From the NCBI RefSeq assembly GCF_034190915.1, contig NW_026947507.1, forward strand, positions 30,804,001-30,868,000: a stretch of 64,000 nt of DNA. The letters run 5' to 3'. The translations under genes and the position numbers were made by a program. Position 1 is the first letter of the stretch; every line of letters starts with the position of its first letter. Below, piece by piece: positions 22,036-34,885 of the stretch. The notes beneath the pieces were generated by a model that saw nothing but the letters and a program-made list of their open reading frames with translations, did no database searches and had not been told where the DNA came from. Source of the stretch: Cavia porcellus. Taxonomy: Eukaryota > Chordata > Mammalia > Rodentia > Caviidae.

Positions 22036-24194
22036 TTTTGTATCAGAAGAGATACTTTCAGAAGTCTTTATCAGAAAATAAAACTCCAGTTGATTCCATA
22101 ACATACAGAGCTGTGCATGTTTTTGAGAACCATGTAGAAGTTCATCTAAAATATTTCACATGACCTCAACATTGGTAATAATGAATAAAGAAACACTTTC
22201 TGTGAATTATATTTTAAAGTCTACCTATATAATTGCATAGTTTTAAAAATACTTGTGTATTTTTCCCATTACAGAAATACAGTGTTTTCAGTTTTTAAAT
22301 TTAAAATTTTCAGTCTATTTATTTTCATTTTCTTTTCCAGGAAATGTATGCAAGAAGAGTTCTGAGAGTTTATTCTACTCCATTCTGGTGTGATTAAACA
22401 AGACACTGCTGTATTTTGTAAGTTCAACTATTTTTATTTTAGATAAAGACTTTCTGTTTTAGAAAACCACATTTTCTATTTAGAATTAAGTTAAATGTTA
22501 TTCAAATGGAAGGCTTAATCGATTTTATTTTTTTCCCAAGCTTTGCTTTACCTCACTTTTATTCAATTTAGGTAAATAGTGAGAACCATTTCTTTGTTAG
22601 AGTAACTGTTTCCCTGAATTGTTAGCCAGTATTTTATGATTTGTGATGAGCCTTACTAGTCAATGAGCTAGTTTAAAGAGAGTGTGCTGTTGGCAATACT
22701 GATTCAACCTGTGTAAATATCTTCGTATCATAATGTTCTGTTTTAATGAATGTATACATTCAGTTTCATCTGTAGAAAATGCCATATGTGGCTTTATGAA
22801 GACAACTTAATGCTGACCATCCTTATCATAAGTACATTCATCTTGGCACTAATATTTAGACTTTACGTTCAAGGGTTATGATATTCATCATAGATATGAG
22901 CTTCATGTCTTTGAAGTATTAGAATCTTGGCCCTCATTTATTTCACACAGTACAAAACAAACAAACAATGGATATTGTGTAGGGTATCATGAATGACACT
23001 AAATTGAATGTTTGCTCAACTTTCAAATCTACAGCCCTTTTGATTATCTCAAAGTTGAGTTTCGGCTATTCAGAATATCTGAAATGCAATATAACAGAAA
23101 TAGATTTTCTTTGTTTTTACAAGCTGCCTAGGACACTGAGAAAAAATAGCCTCTTTTTCCTTAATTAGTTTTCATGACAGATCAAGTAGATGGGAAGAAT
23201 GTAATGCGTGTTATTTATTTTGACATTTGCAACAATTGCTTGGCTTTTTATTCATGCAGGCTTTTTACAATAAATAAGAGAAAAATTATACTTTATTGCC
23301 TCATAATAAGTGGATGGACAAATCAACTAAATGAAAAATGTATCTATGGTTCTGAGTTCAGGGCCAGTGTAGTTACTCCAAGTGCTTTTCTTTGGGGTAC
23401 TTTTGTAGCCTAGTATTTTTAAACACCTAATTTGGAGTGTGGTTATGTTAGGAGTACACTGAAAGTTCAGAAACCTGTCTAAATAATGTGGAGGGCATAA
23501 ATAATTTCAAGAAAGAATTTGAAATTGGTGAATAATATACAAAAATTAAGGTAAATTATACAAACACTTACATTTTAAATTTAAACTGTACACCATGATG
23601 CCATTTTTTCAAACCTTCTTCATTTAAATAATTATTTCTCTCCAAGAACTCTGATCTTTTATAATAAGATGCTGAATTTAATAATAATTTGAGTATTTTT
23701 ATTAAATAATGATTTGTACATAAATGTATTTGTGGCTTAAATTCTAGAACATTTTCAAATTATCAAATAGAAACAATATTAAAATTACTTTATACAATTG
23801 GATATTAGTAAAAATGATTTGTTGAAAGTTTACAATGCATGAAGCCCTACTCAAAAACTTTGATGAAGGAATCTGGTGTAGGGTTTGCCCTGCACAGTTA
23901 TATCAGTAGCAAAGAAATGTTTTCTATTAGAATTTTGTAGAAATTTTCTTTTGCCTCTTTACATTCACTGTCTACAGCTCAAAGAAATCCGTGCTGGGAA
24001 CCACAGAAATATTGTCAGAAGTTAGATTAGTAAAATCCAAGAAAGTTTTTTAAGAGCAAAGGAAATATATTTCTGGTTTTGGTCATGTTTTCCTTCTTAT
24101 TCTGAGTATTTATGGTCTGGTAGGCTAAGGAAGAATTTGAAACATATGAAAAAAGATGTAAGAAGAAATTATATTTTTATTAATTTTTCAATAA
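22036..24194. other. Unassigned AT-rich sequence
   Basis: No gene or repeat family recognised. The 79-codon plus frame at 23174-23413 has no recognisable domain. Confidence 0.5.
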
Positions 24195-24580
24195 TAGTAT
24201 TTTTAATTTAAAAAATGAAATAGGATCATGACACTTGAAAAAGACTAGAATGTTAAGTAAAATAAATCACACATACAAGCTTAAATATCACATGGTTTCT
24301 CTTATATGAACAGTCTAAATTATAATTGAAAAACAAAAGAAAGGATGTATAATAGGAAGTAGAGATAGACATGTCTCAAATGGGAAGGTGATCAAGACAC
24401 AGAGGAAGGGAGAAAGGAGGGGAGAGAAAGGAAATGAAACAAGGAATTGAGGTCTGATACATACATGTACCAATTTCACACAAGGAACGTAAACATTATG
24501 TACTGCAAACATACTCATGCACTAATGAAAAGATTTTAAACTGACATGATGAAAAAGAAAACATAGGGAGATATTATTGT
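24195..24580 (+). mobile_element. L1 3' UTR fragment
   Basis: It carries 'tagaatgttaagtaaaataaat', 'cacatggtttctcttatatga', a purine-rich middle ('gggagaaaggaggggagag') and 'tgtactgcaaacatactcatg' near the 3' end. The same blocks occur in the L1 tails at 19.7 and 25.1 kb. ORF2 coding sequence is absent, so the copy is severely 5'-truncated. Confidence 0.8.
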
Positions 24581-24689
24581 TTATTTATATGATGAGATTT
24601 CATAGAAAAAGATAACAGACCATTTTGTAGTGGTTAAAAGCATAATAAACATGAACTGTTATTAGTGTGGATGTCTGAGCTATAAAAAT

Positions 24690-25475
24690 TTTTAAAACAA
24701 CACTGAGACTCCATTTTACTACAGAAATAATGGCTGTCATCAAGAAATCAACCAATGAGAAATGCTGGCAGGGGTGCAGGGAAAAGAAACTTTTCTCCAC
24801 TGTAGATGAGAGTGTACACTGGTGCAACCACTATGGAAATTAGCATAGAGATTTCTAAAAACCTAGGACCAGAGGTCCCATTTGACCCAGGTATTCCCCT
24901 TCTGGGTATTTTTCAGAAGAATTGTAAGCATCATACCACAACATTATTTGTGCACTCATTCTTATAGCAGCAAATTTTGTAGTATCCAAATCTTTGAAAC
25001 AACCCAAATGCCCATCCACTGAGGAATGGATAAAGAAGATGTGAATTTTCATACAATGGAGTACTACTCTTCCATAAAGCAGGATAAATTTGAGACATTT
25101 GTAGGTAAACAGGTACAATTTGAGACCATACGCTTAAGTGAAATAAATTGGACTCACATGTGTAAACACTGTATTATCTCCTTGCTACGAGAAACTAGAA
25201 GAGTAAATAAGGACAAAATGTACAATAGATGTGAAATGAGAAGAAACTGTCCAAAAGGGGAAGGTATGAGGGTGGGGAAAGGGAGAAAGGAAGGAAGAGG
25301 AAAGGAAAAACATGATAAAATGGATAAAATAGAGACAAAGTTGTGTAAATAAACAGAGAGAGGAAGCAGGGTTGAAAGGAGGAGACCAGATAGGAGAAAA
25401 AAAGGAAACAAAATGTGTCATTTACGGGTACAGATTCCTTATCATATATATATAATGTAACAATAAGCTTAATTT
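24690..25475 (+). mobile_element. L1 LINE, ORF2 C-terminus and 3' UTR
   Basis: The plus strand contains the C-terminal end of the L1 reverse-transcriptase protein (ORF2): nucleotide blocks equivalent to 'tggtgcaaccactatggaa', 'cccatttgacccaggtattc', 'caacccaaatgcccatcc', and a frame with 'TMEYYSSIKQ' (about 25047-25076). It is followed by the purine-rich 3' UTR. Several stops and frame shifts show it is dead. It follows another L1 tail in the same orientation with about 110 bases between. Confidence 0.9.
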
Positions 25476-28400
25476 AAAAAATTTTAAACCCCAAGCATAA
25501 TTGAAGATAATAGTATAAATCCCTTATTTTGAAAAACTTGTATGACAAAATAGATCCTTTATTGAAGGGAGGAGATATTGGGGGAGATTAAGTACTAAAT
25601 ATATTTAACATAAATATTAAAACCTACGACATTGATTATGGAATTAGTTACTGCATTAAGTTCTGTTAGTAGGTGATTAGCATTAGCATTTCACCTCAAT
25701 CAACACTAATTTTGCTTTTTCTGGAATCACAAAAGTAGAAAATAACTCATTGACAAAACACCCTTTCCTTAGTTAGATAAAATTATTACAATATGTTATA
25801 AAAATTTAAGAGATGCTCAAAGTAAATACTCTGCTTTTAGCATGAGAACTACTGAAAGCTGGACTGATTTTTGCCAGTTAGAATCCATCTAAATTAATGT
25901 TTCAATAAACAGTTTTTTAAAAAAAGCACATCAATCTTTTTGCTGTTTATTTCTGGTATTACTATAAGAGAAGATAATGCCTCACAAGACAATAACTTTT
26001 AAAACTGTCATTTTAAAGGTGACTTTTTCCTGGCATTTTAGATAATTAGTGGATATATATCCAAAGAATATGTATCTTCTAATTTAGTGTGATAATTACT
26101 TTAAGATTTTTTTCTAGAAACTTTGCAGAGATTAAATCAATGTGATATTTTTCTAAGTCTTTTTATAATTTAGGAAATTAAATCAAATGAATAGGCTGAG
26201 AACTGTAGGGAACAAAAATGCACAATATGACTGTTGATTTTATATGTCTACTCTCTCAATGTGGAGAAAATCATTTACATATAAATTTTATGTAAAATTA
26301 CAGTAAAAAAACACAAAATGCATGGTAACTCCCTTACACACAATATCATAAGTCTATCTTTTGTGTAATGTATATATACATAATATATGTCAAGCATATA
26401 TGGAAAAATAATGAATGAAGCACTGCAGTTATTTACAGAGCCAGTGTAATTAAATTTGGTTAATGAAATCTGGTTACAATTTAGATGAATTCCAAACGAC
26501 AATTATCATAGATGGGATAAAGTAAGAATAACAAATTCGATTTAGGAACTTATTTATTATGTGGCGATTCATGCTGGATTTGAAGGTATTGGGGAGAATT
26601 TGTTGAGATGAATAAAAGGATAACTTAAGTAGATAAGTTTGCTCTAAACCAAAAAAAGGTCTTCATTTTAAAGGTGAGAAGCCTGTGCTTTATTTACATG
26701 GGGAACATTCACGGTAGACATTTTGGGTGACATGTTATTTTATCACTTCTGAATAATCAACAAAGGGGGAAAGTGAAGATAAACTTCAAAGACCCTGCCA
26801 AAGTTTAGACTAAAAATCCAGAAAATGTCTGATGAACAGAAATATAAACAGGATGGAGGGGGAAGCAGCTGTATGTATGAATGATGAACAGGGTGAAATC
26901 TTTGAATTTTTGAAGCACCTCAAACTTACGTATTTTCCAAGAGTTTCCTTAGATGACTATTGCTTTAAAGTCACTTTCTTATTTTCTATATTGTTGACAT
27001 TTTGATGATGAAATAAATGACTAATTATTATCCCACACTGTGACTCTACCTCTAGTTTATCTAAAAATTAACTTTTAATTGGATTTCTAAAACTTAGGAG
27101 GTTTGGGGATATTGACAGCAATGCTAACTCATTTTGGAATAGTCCTTACTTGTATAAAGTATTGGTATCTTATTAAGGGGCAAGATTTTGCTTTATTAAA
27201 GACATCAAACAGTCTGTTTGATAATTATGCACATTTGGTAGCAAGAGAATTAATATATACTGGGGACCTGGCCAAGATCCTCAATGATCTGTATGAGGAT
27301 CAGAGTGAAAGGATGAAATAAGAAACAAGAGACAACTTTAGTAACATGTGAAGTGGGCTGGGAGGTCAATGCCTCAGGATGGGTAAAGACAAAGACACTC
27401 CACTTATTGGGTGTACACAGTAACAGGAGGGCTAGTGGAGGATTCCAGTTTGCACGACCATAGATAATCCTGACATATTTCAAGGACCAAGATAATCCTA
27501 TGGTAAGAAGGATCTTGCCCTGGAATACTTTTTTTAATCTTAAGGGTTTCAGTTTAGTCTTAGTGGGTGGGAGACGAAGGTCCATCCCTGAAGCATCAAT
27601 GGGAAATTTCAAAAGTGTGATACTCATAATTCCCAAACCTCCATTTATGCCTTAGGAAACTATGCAAAATTAGCTATTGTGAACTTCTGGTACCAAACAA
27701 ATGTGTTTCTACATTTCCTTTGCAAATAGTATTTTTAGTTTTTCAAAAGATTGGAATTCTATTAGGAGAAGTAACCATGAAATGATAGCCCAGTGGTATT
27801 AGTTAGCTTGCTCATTTACTAAGGTCACCTGTTTATCAGGTGGCTGAAGGTAACCTAGACTTCTTCTGATGAAAACAAAGTGATGTTTATTCTGCATTTC
27901 AAACACTTGTTTACCTAAGTAAACAAATATTGCAAAATTATATTTAGGATATGTGATAGTAAGGCAGATGAAATAGATCTCTATTAAAAAAATTGACATA
28001 AAAATGAAAAGTAATCTAATTCTTTAAATATTATTGGGAGATAATTTGGGATCAAATGTTTGTTAGTAATGGTTATGAAGCTTTTAAAATTTGTACATGT
28101 GAGCATTTGGGGATACCAGCAATTAGTTATAATCAAGTAAAAACAATGATTTTAGCACTAGAAACTGATAAATCATAAGCCATTTTTAGAGATGTTTTAT
28201 TGCATCTTTATCATATATCATTACACATTTTTAATTTTATTAGATATTATCTAATTTAAAAATCATTGTGGTTGAGAAAAAATGAAAATGCATATTGTGA
28301 ACCAAAAACATCAATTTGTGATGAGTGGCGAGAACACAGTATAAAATTGGACAAGAATTCATTTACATCAAAATAAATGTGTTGAAAAGCAATGGGGTTT

Positions 28401-28489
28401 CAGTAAATCCTTCTGTTTGTTAGTCTCACCTTATATAAAAGACAGAATAGTATCCATTACCATGTTTATCCTTCATGTGTTATAGTGAT
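25476..28489. other. Unassigned sequence, mostly AT-rich
   Basis: No repeat family recognised. At 27100-27640 a plus frame of 72 codons (27103-27321) overlaps a minus frame of 128 codons (27250-27636), which is unusually long for this composition. Neither has a domain I know. The remainder is typical AT-rich intergenic sequence. Confidence 0.5.
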
Positions 28490-28990
28490 GTGGATATATT
28501 TGAATCGAACACCGTATTTCCAAAAGAAACTTTGTGAAGCATGGATAAAATGTGCTGAGCATGTCTTCTGCGTTAGTCTTTGGTAGACAGCTTGAAGCAA
28601 ATTTAAATGCAATTACTCAAGGAAGCAAAGTGTTTATAGCAGCTTTTCGGTTATCGGAAAACACGGGAAAATGCCTGACCTGTCTTGAGTAACGATTGGC
28701 AGTGCATCCCTAAGGCAGTTAGCTCAGTCAGCTATCAACTGTCTTCGTAGGCTTAAGGTAGAAGTTTTATGGTAGAAAACTCATAAATAAGTTTTAGAGA
28801 GTATCCAAAGGACAGGAAATTTTTATTCCTGGCTGAAAAAGCAAGTTTGGCTGTAGATGTCAACCATGATGGAAGCAGAGATATTTTGCTGTGAATGTTA
28901 AAGGTTATGATTTATTAGTTTGGGTAACGTGTATATTCATTTAGCATATGTTGCCGCCCATTTAAATGTATCACCCAGTGGGAGTACTTG
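28490..28990. other. CpG-retaining unique block, candidate conserved element
   Basis: In an otherwise CpG-poor window, this 500-bp block keeps several CpGs ('gaatcgaacaccg', 'tcggttatcgg', 'aacacggga', 'taacgatt', 'gttgccgccc'). It has balanced complexity and matches no repeat I know. That is the look of a constrained non-coding element, but nothing in the sequence shows a function, and no coding frame spans it. Confidence 0.35.
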
Positions 28991-31904
28991 TGTGCCAAAT
29001 GAAATTTTTTTCAGGAACTCTGCTTAAAAAATTGCTCAAAGAATTTATAAAATATTGTAAGTTTTGTCTGAGAGATTTTGACAGGTCTTGTAGATATAAT
29101 ATATTCCTTCAATGTGAGAAAAACTTAAATTGATCCTACCACTGCGTTTAGTGTAATTGACGCTCCATTGTGTTGTCTGTTAGGTGAACGTGGTTTCCAA
29201 ATAGATTCATGTAAAATGTGCGCATTTCCCCACCTATAGTTTATTTGTTTTTCTTTCTGCCTCTCTCCTGCTCTCCCTCCCATCTTCACTCTCTGCCTTC
29301 TTTCCATCCACCCAACTTTTTTCTTTCTCCTCATGCATCTCTTTTTACTTGTGTTTTCCACCAGGGATTTGTGGCAATTATGTTATCTAGAATAGAATTC
29401 TGGATGCACTCTAAGTTGAAGAAACAACCTGTGTCACAATATGAATGAATGTGTGTAAAAACTGGAGGTCTTTAAAAGGGGAATTGTCAGTTTCTCTTGA
29501 GTTAGAGATTCACCTATAGAATAGAGAGCACTAGAATGAACGTCAGTTACTGAAATATCAACACTTCTTTATCCTTCTGAGCTGTGGTAATGGTACTTGT
29601 TGACTGGAAGAGAGATATTTACTTCCTTTTTATTTGCAGTTATTATCAATTAACATTCCTGGTCATTCCTGATAGAAAATACGACAAAATTAAAAAGCAT
29701 TAGATTCTCCATTTAATAGCTTTAAAGAGTTAACATATATTCTCAATATTATAATGTCACAGAACAATGGGAACAAATTTTTTAAATAATCCTTTGTTAC
29801 AGTATTTTTAAACTGTGGCAATTTTTAATTTGTTTTCCCAGAATAATCAACAATTGTGGTTGTTTAGTTTATCTTAACATTCACATTAATGAATTCACCT
29901 TTTGTCCTGGTCTGAACTTGATACTGAAAAATATTTTATGTATCATTGCTTCTTAATATGCTTCAGGTAATTAGTTGTGTTGTGGTAGCTTATATAACAC
30001 TTATCAGAGATAACTGGAGAGGCTTTTCTAGGAAGTAGACTGTCTCTAAAATTTATTTTGTTCCAGTGAGGGCATCATCAAGATGGAAGATAATTGACCA
30101 AGATATTTATGAATTTAAAGTAAACTTATAGACTCTTAAAGATGGGAAGCCAGAATATTCTCTACTGTTTTCTTTAACATTAAATGTTCTAACAATTCAA
30201 TCTGCTCTTATTAAATTAATGAAAATCTTACATGGCAGTGAAATGGTGTATTCATACAAAGTTGATAAAATATTCTGTGTTTTGACTTTTCTGATCACTA
30301 TTACACCTTTACTATCCTCTGGGTCTCTTGTGCATTGAGCACCTGGTATTAGTCGGACTTTTTTTTGCTATGTTGAGAATTCTAATTTCAACCCTTCTGC
30401 TCTATTTTAGCAAGACTGTGAATCAAATCATTGCTGGTGAGAAATGCAGGCATTTAACTGTGGCTTAATGATTCTTCACACAAATTCTACAGTGACCATA
30501 TTTCAAATATAAATCTTCAAAGGTTTTACATTGCAATAAAACAAAAGGTTCTCTATGTCCTTTGAGCCAAAAGGGGAAAAATTGGGCTATATACATAGCC
30601 TTTCAATGTTTTGTTGAACAGTTTCTCACTGTTTTTAGTCTAAAAGTGAATGTGAAATGAAGCCATAAAGCAAACCAGAATTTTCACATACTCCAGCCAC
30701 TTCTGTGATTGAATGAATCATATATGTGTCTGTATTTTTCCTTAAAGTGGATTAAATACAGCCTCATTTATTGGTGATACTGCTCTGTACTTGTGTTATG
30801 ACCCAGTGAGTCACATATGATTCTTTAAGTATCCATCCTGTAACAAGTATAAGATACCATAGAATAAGACTAAATTAGAAGCTAAATTAAACGATGTCCT
30901 TGAGTTGAATTGTGATACCTTTGAGCTTTCCTCAATATTTTCTTCTTGTCTTTTTCAGGAAACACTTCCTGGTACTCCATTCCGAGGTTGCGTTTCATTA
31001 AATAGATCTAATCTGGAACCATTAGATAAGGCCAAAAAAATGTGTTTGTATTATTTTATTATGAAGTTAACCTAAATATATTCCCATGGCCAGAAAAGAA
31101 TTGCTTTTGAAATTAGAGTAAGCGTAAACTACTTTAATGACTTTACAAGTATCATTATTTTATAATGATATAAAACTGTTTAGAAACCAGGTGTCTTTAT
31201 GTTATTTTTATGTTGTATCAGTCTTCAGATAGAGAATCTGAAAAGTTGACATGAATCTATTTATCATAAAAGTTTTTCTAAGATTTAACTCATTGAGAGA
31301 GTGGGTTACATGAGGTTTCTAAGGTTGTTCTCTTTGCGTGTAAAGGTAGGATTTAAAATCTATAAGCAGGCAGTTGGGGAGGCAAGAGCATGACATAACC
31401 CACAAACACAAGCTGAAACCAATGAAAATGGGTTGGTGCTTGTGTCCATTTAGTTTTTAACTCTTTCTACACTAGTGATACAGAAGACCCATGGGAGGAA
31501 TTGGTGGCCCTCACCATAGAAGAGTACATGTATCTATCTCAGAAGCTGAAGAAGGGTATGAGAAAGGTAAAATAGCTTCAGGTATAATCTCAATGTCACA
31601 CCAGTTAAGGGGCTAGAAAATAAACTGTGTTGTACATGATATGCTACAGTGCTGGAAATTAATTACCTTGAAATCTAGTATCACAAACAGGAAATATCAA
31701 CTTTTTGAATTAGTAATAGTATTGGGAATTTAAATTAAATGTGTATTTGACTAGTGTAGAGGAACATATAATTGTACACAATAACGGGGTATTATATGTA
31801 AACTTTAAATCTATCTACTTGTGGTAAAACCATTCCAAATCTTGTAGAGGATTTGAACCATATAGGAATCATCATTATCTGTCGTCACCTTACTTTGCAA
31901 TATC
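28991..31904. other. Unassigned sequence with a pyrimidine-rich patch
   Basis: A CT-rich patch at about 29245-29340 produces two overlapping artefact frames (29125-29361 minus and 29218-29448 plus). Elsewhere no gene or repeat family is recognised. Confidence 0.5.
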
Positions 31905-32256
31905 ACCCCAAAATGTCTTCCTCCCATCTAACTGCAACTTAGAATCCATTGACAAACACCTTCCCATCCTTTCTTCCTCCTTTCCTCCCTTCCTCTCTCC
32001 AGTCTCTGATGATTACAGTTCTACCTTCTACTTCTATCAGATCAGTATTTTTATACTTTATATATATATATTAGAGACCACATAGCACCTGCCTTTATTC
32101 ACTTTATGTAATGATCTCTGGTTGTTGTTTTGAATAATGTTTTCATTCCTTTCTATGACTAAGTACAATCCCTATATATATATAGTTTTATATATATATA
32201 TATATATATAGTTTTATATATATATATATATAGTTTTATATATATATATATATATA

Positions 32257-32295
<39 letters not shown>

Positions 32296-32500
32296 AGAGA
32301 GAGAGTATATAATGTTATATTTACATATATGTCACATTTTCTTTACCTATTCATTGGTTGTTGGACACTCACTTTGTTACCATTTCCTAGTTATTGTTAA
32401 TCATGTTGCAATAAATACGAGAGTACAGATGTCTCTTTAACACTGATTTGATTCTCTTTTTCTTGTACACACAGAATTAGAATTGTTAGAGCATAGATTT
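31905..32500 (-). mobile_element. L1M LINE 3' end, antisense, split by an AT minisatellite
   Basis: Plus-strand blocks follow the antisense L1M order: 'cagtctctgatgattacagttctac' region, 'acttctatcagatcagt', 'agagaccacatagcacctg', 'tgaataatgttttcattcc', then after the AT-repeat 'cacattttctttacctattc', 'ggttgttggacactcac', 'tcatgttgcaataaatac'. In intact copies the last two parts are joined by a short 'gtgtatatatacca' motif; here that spot is an expanded repeat. Coding capacity is gone. Confidence 0.8.
32172..32306. repeat. (TA)n minisatellite with regular TAGTTTTA interruptions, then (GA)n
   Basis: Long (TA)n runs are interrupted by TAGTTTTA at four places; the G falls at 32185, 32211, 32233 and 32257 (spacings 26, 22 and 24). 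A pure (TA)n run and then (GA)n (about 32293-32305) follow. It lies inside an L1M at the place of its natural TATATA motif. Such a repeat can form cruciforms and is expected to vary in length. Confidence 0.95.
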
Positions 32501-33949
32501 TTTAATAGATAAGAAAGTATAGGCATATATTCAGTAACAATAGTAATTTGGAAACTTGGATATGCATAATTTGTAATTTATGATATCTGTAATAGTTGAA
32601 TTATAACTTCATAAAGTTTTTGATATCTGTATTAACAAAATATAATATAAAGTAATATTGTGATGAAAAATACATAGGTATAATATATAAGTATTCCTAC
32701 GGTTATTATGGTTTGCTGACTAAACTCATAGTTCAAGACTCAAAGAAATAATACATTTCAGATATGTTAGTGAAAATAAAATACTTTTTTTCATCTACTT
32801 AAATTAGTCATCTGAATTTCATTCGTGGATTCTATGAATATAATCTGCCAATCCTCAGGTAGATGCTTTCTTTTAGAGTCATACACTCTTTTGGAAAAAG
32901 ATTTGATCTGGCCTTCTTTTTTTAAAGGTAATAAATTTTAAAAATACTTTAAAGATCTACATGCCCTATAGTGAAATTTGTATTACATGCTAAATTATAT
33001 TTGCAATATAATAAGCCTGACATTTTTTACATGCATACAGTTTTAAAGTCAATCATAATGAACATTTCAGTAATTGTGTATGAAAAATAAAATTACCTTT
33101 ACCACAAGAATTGCTAGTGAACAATACGAAATTGTCCATAGACTCTCTAGACTATTCTTTCTTGCTATGAAGACATTGATTTCCTCATGGTTGAAACAGC
33201 TAAATAGCACCATTTAGGTTTTTGAGAATGGAAGTCTGTAAATGTTTTCAAATACATTTCTTTTCATCTGTATTGTGCTTCCTTTGCATGCATTGAGATT
33301 GAGAATAAAGCAAAATTTATTAAAAACATTATCATATGAGAACAAAGTGAAATAATATTAAATATTATTATAAGATACCACATTTTATATTACATTTTGC
33401 ATTTTAATTGTGTTTTCTCTAGTTCTGGATCTTTTATGCTTTATATCTTTAAATAATCAGCATTATTTATCTTGTGTGTTCCCTAGACAGATAAGAGTAC
33501 ATTTTTAAAGTAAAGAAGATGCTTAAATTTTGTTGAATTTTTTATCCCTTTATTGTTAAAATAATTTTAGATGTCAGGCTGAAGGTGCAGACTTGCTACA
33601 GGAACAGATACCCTTCAGATTGACAATGAAGAATGATTGCCTGTTAAACGTGTATTTATCATGGTGTCTGTAGACCACTTTAGTGTATATTTTTTTTCAT
33701 TTAATAATCTTTCTACTGTAATGCTGAGAGGACAGTGTTTTATTTTGTGGGAAAAGAATTTCTAATGAAGAGAGAGGAAATGACTTGTTTAAATTCATGT
33801 GTGTAAATGTGTACATGGGGTGCACAAAAGACCACAAACATATTTACTACTTCCCAGGCATTTCATCAAATTAAATTTATTCCTAAGTGATACATACAAG
33901 CACAAAATCGTAAGCATCAATGAAGTATACATTACATAGTGAAAAGTTT
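32501..33949. other. Unassigned AT-rich sequence
   Basis: No gene or repeat family recognised. One stretch near 33350-33390 is rich in short TAA/ATT palindromes. Confidence 0.5.
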
Positions 33950-34165
33950 TTGCCCCAGACACTGTAGCCGGTAAAGCCTTGGAGGCAGAACCAAGGGGCT
34001 CTAACCTGTGGCGTGAAATGAATACCAAGGGCTACCTGTGCATCACTAACGCCCCTTAGGCACCACCTCAAACCTAAGCTACATGTATGCCCCCACTCCA
34101 CGTGTCTGGCGGAGAGAATGCCAGACCCCGGAGGGTCAGGGGTCTCTCCCCACATTCTTAAAATA
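33950..34165. other. GC- and CpG-richer block, unidentified
   Basis: About 215 bases of unusually GC-rich sequence for this region, with several CpGs. It includes an imperfect hairpin (AGACCCC 34123-34129 with GGGGTCT 34139-34145; AGAATG and CATTCT extend it) and ends in AAAATAAAG on the plus strand. The abrupt composition change suggests an inserted repeat, perhaps an LTR end or an old retrocopy. I could not identify it. Confidence 0.4.
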
Positions 34166-34304
34166 AAGATCATTTATATTTCCTACTTCTTATCTTTTCA
34201 GCCATACCAAAATCCTATCAGATGGTTCCCTTCTGCGCTGACAAATTCTATCACATAGTACTTAAATCAGGTTGCTCATATATATTTCTCAAACTTTTAT
34301 CATT

Positions 34305-34885
34305 TCATTTTGGTGAACATTTTAAAAAATCCTTTCTTCTAGCTGTGTGAGGTGTGCATTCCTGTTACCTATCATTGCTCTGCCACGCAACAATACAGAA
34401 GAATGTCGTGCTCCTGCCCAGCTGTGACTTAGTTCTGCCCCATCAGTCTCTTCTGTCCCTGCCCCTTAGGCTTCACTGCCTCTGGTGACCGCCATTTTAT
34501 TCAGCTTCTATGAGGTCAACCTTTAAGATTCCAGTTTTTTAGACTTAGAGATCATCTGGTACTTACCTCTCTTTGCATGCTTGTTTCACTTAGCATAATG
34601 GTTGTCTATTTCATCAATGTTTTCCCTAGTGACAGAATTTTCTTTTGAAATGCACAATAGTATTCTGTTGTGTACGTGTACCACAGTTTATCTGTTCTTT
34701 CGATTGTTATTATTTCTGGGTATTGTGAAGAGTTCCTCAATGTATATGGGATTTCAGCTGTCTTTTCAACACATTTATTTCATTTCTTATGGATTTTTAT
34801 CTAGTAGTAGGATTGATGGATCATAAAACAACTCTACTTTCAAGTTTTTGAGGAATCTCCAGGCTGTTTTTGAGGAAGCTCTAGG
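34305..34885 (-). mobile_element. L1M LINE 3' end, antisense
   Basis: In order on the plus strand: 'ttttggtgaacattttaaaa', 'ttcactgcctctggtgaccgc', 'cttctatgaggtcaacc', 'cacttagcataatgg', 'acaatagtattctgttgtgt', 'ggattgatggatcataaaac' and 'ttttgaggaatctccaggctg'. This is the antisense 3' UTR plus the last part of ORF2 of an old L1M. A partial duplication ('tgaggaatctccaggctg' then 'tgaggaagctctaggctg') occurs at its right edge. Confidence 0.85.

Noticed and set aside
24615..24685. MIR-like SINE core ('gtagtggttaaaagc')
   Set aside because: The phrase fits a MIR A-box region, but nothing downstream follows the MIR consensus well enough to call.
25154..25421. Minus frames rich in Phe/Leu/Ser as small membrane proteins
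   Set aside because: They are the antisense of the purine-rich L1 3' UTR, which always gives hydrophobic, serine-rich translations.
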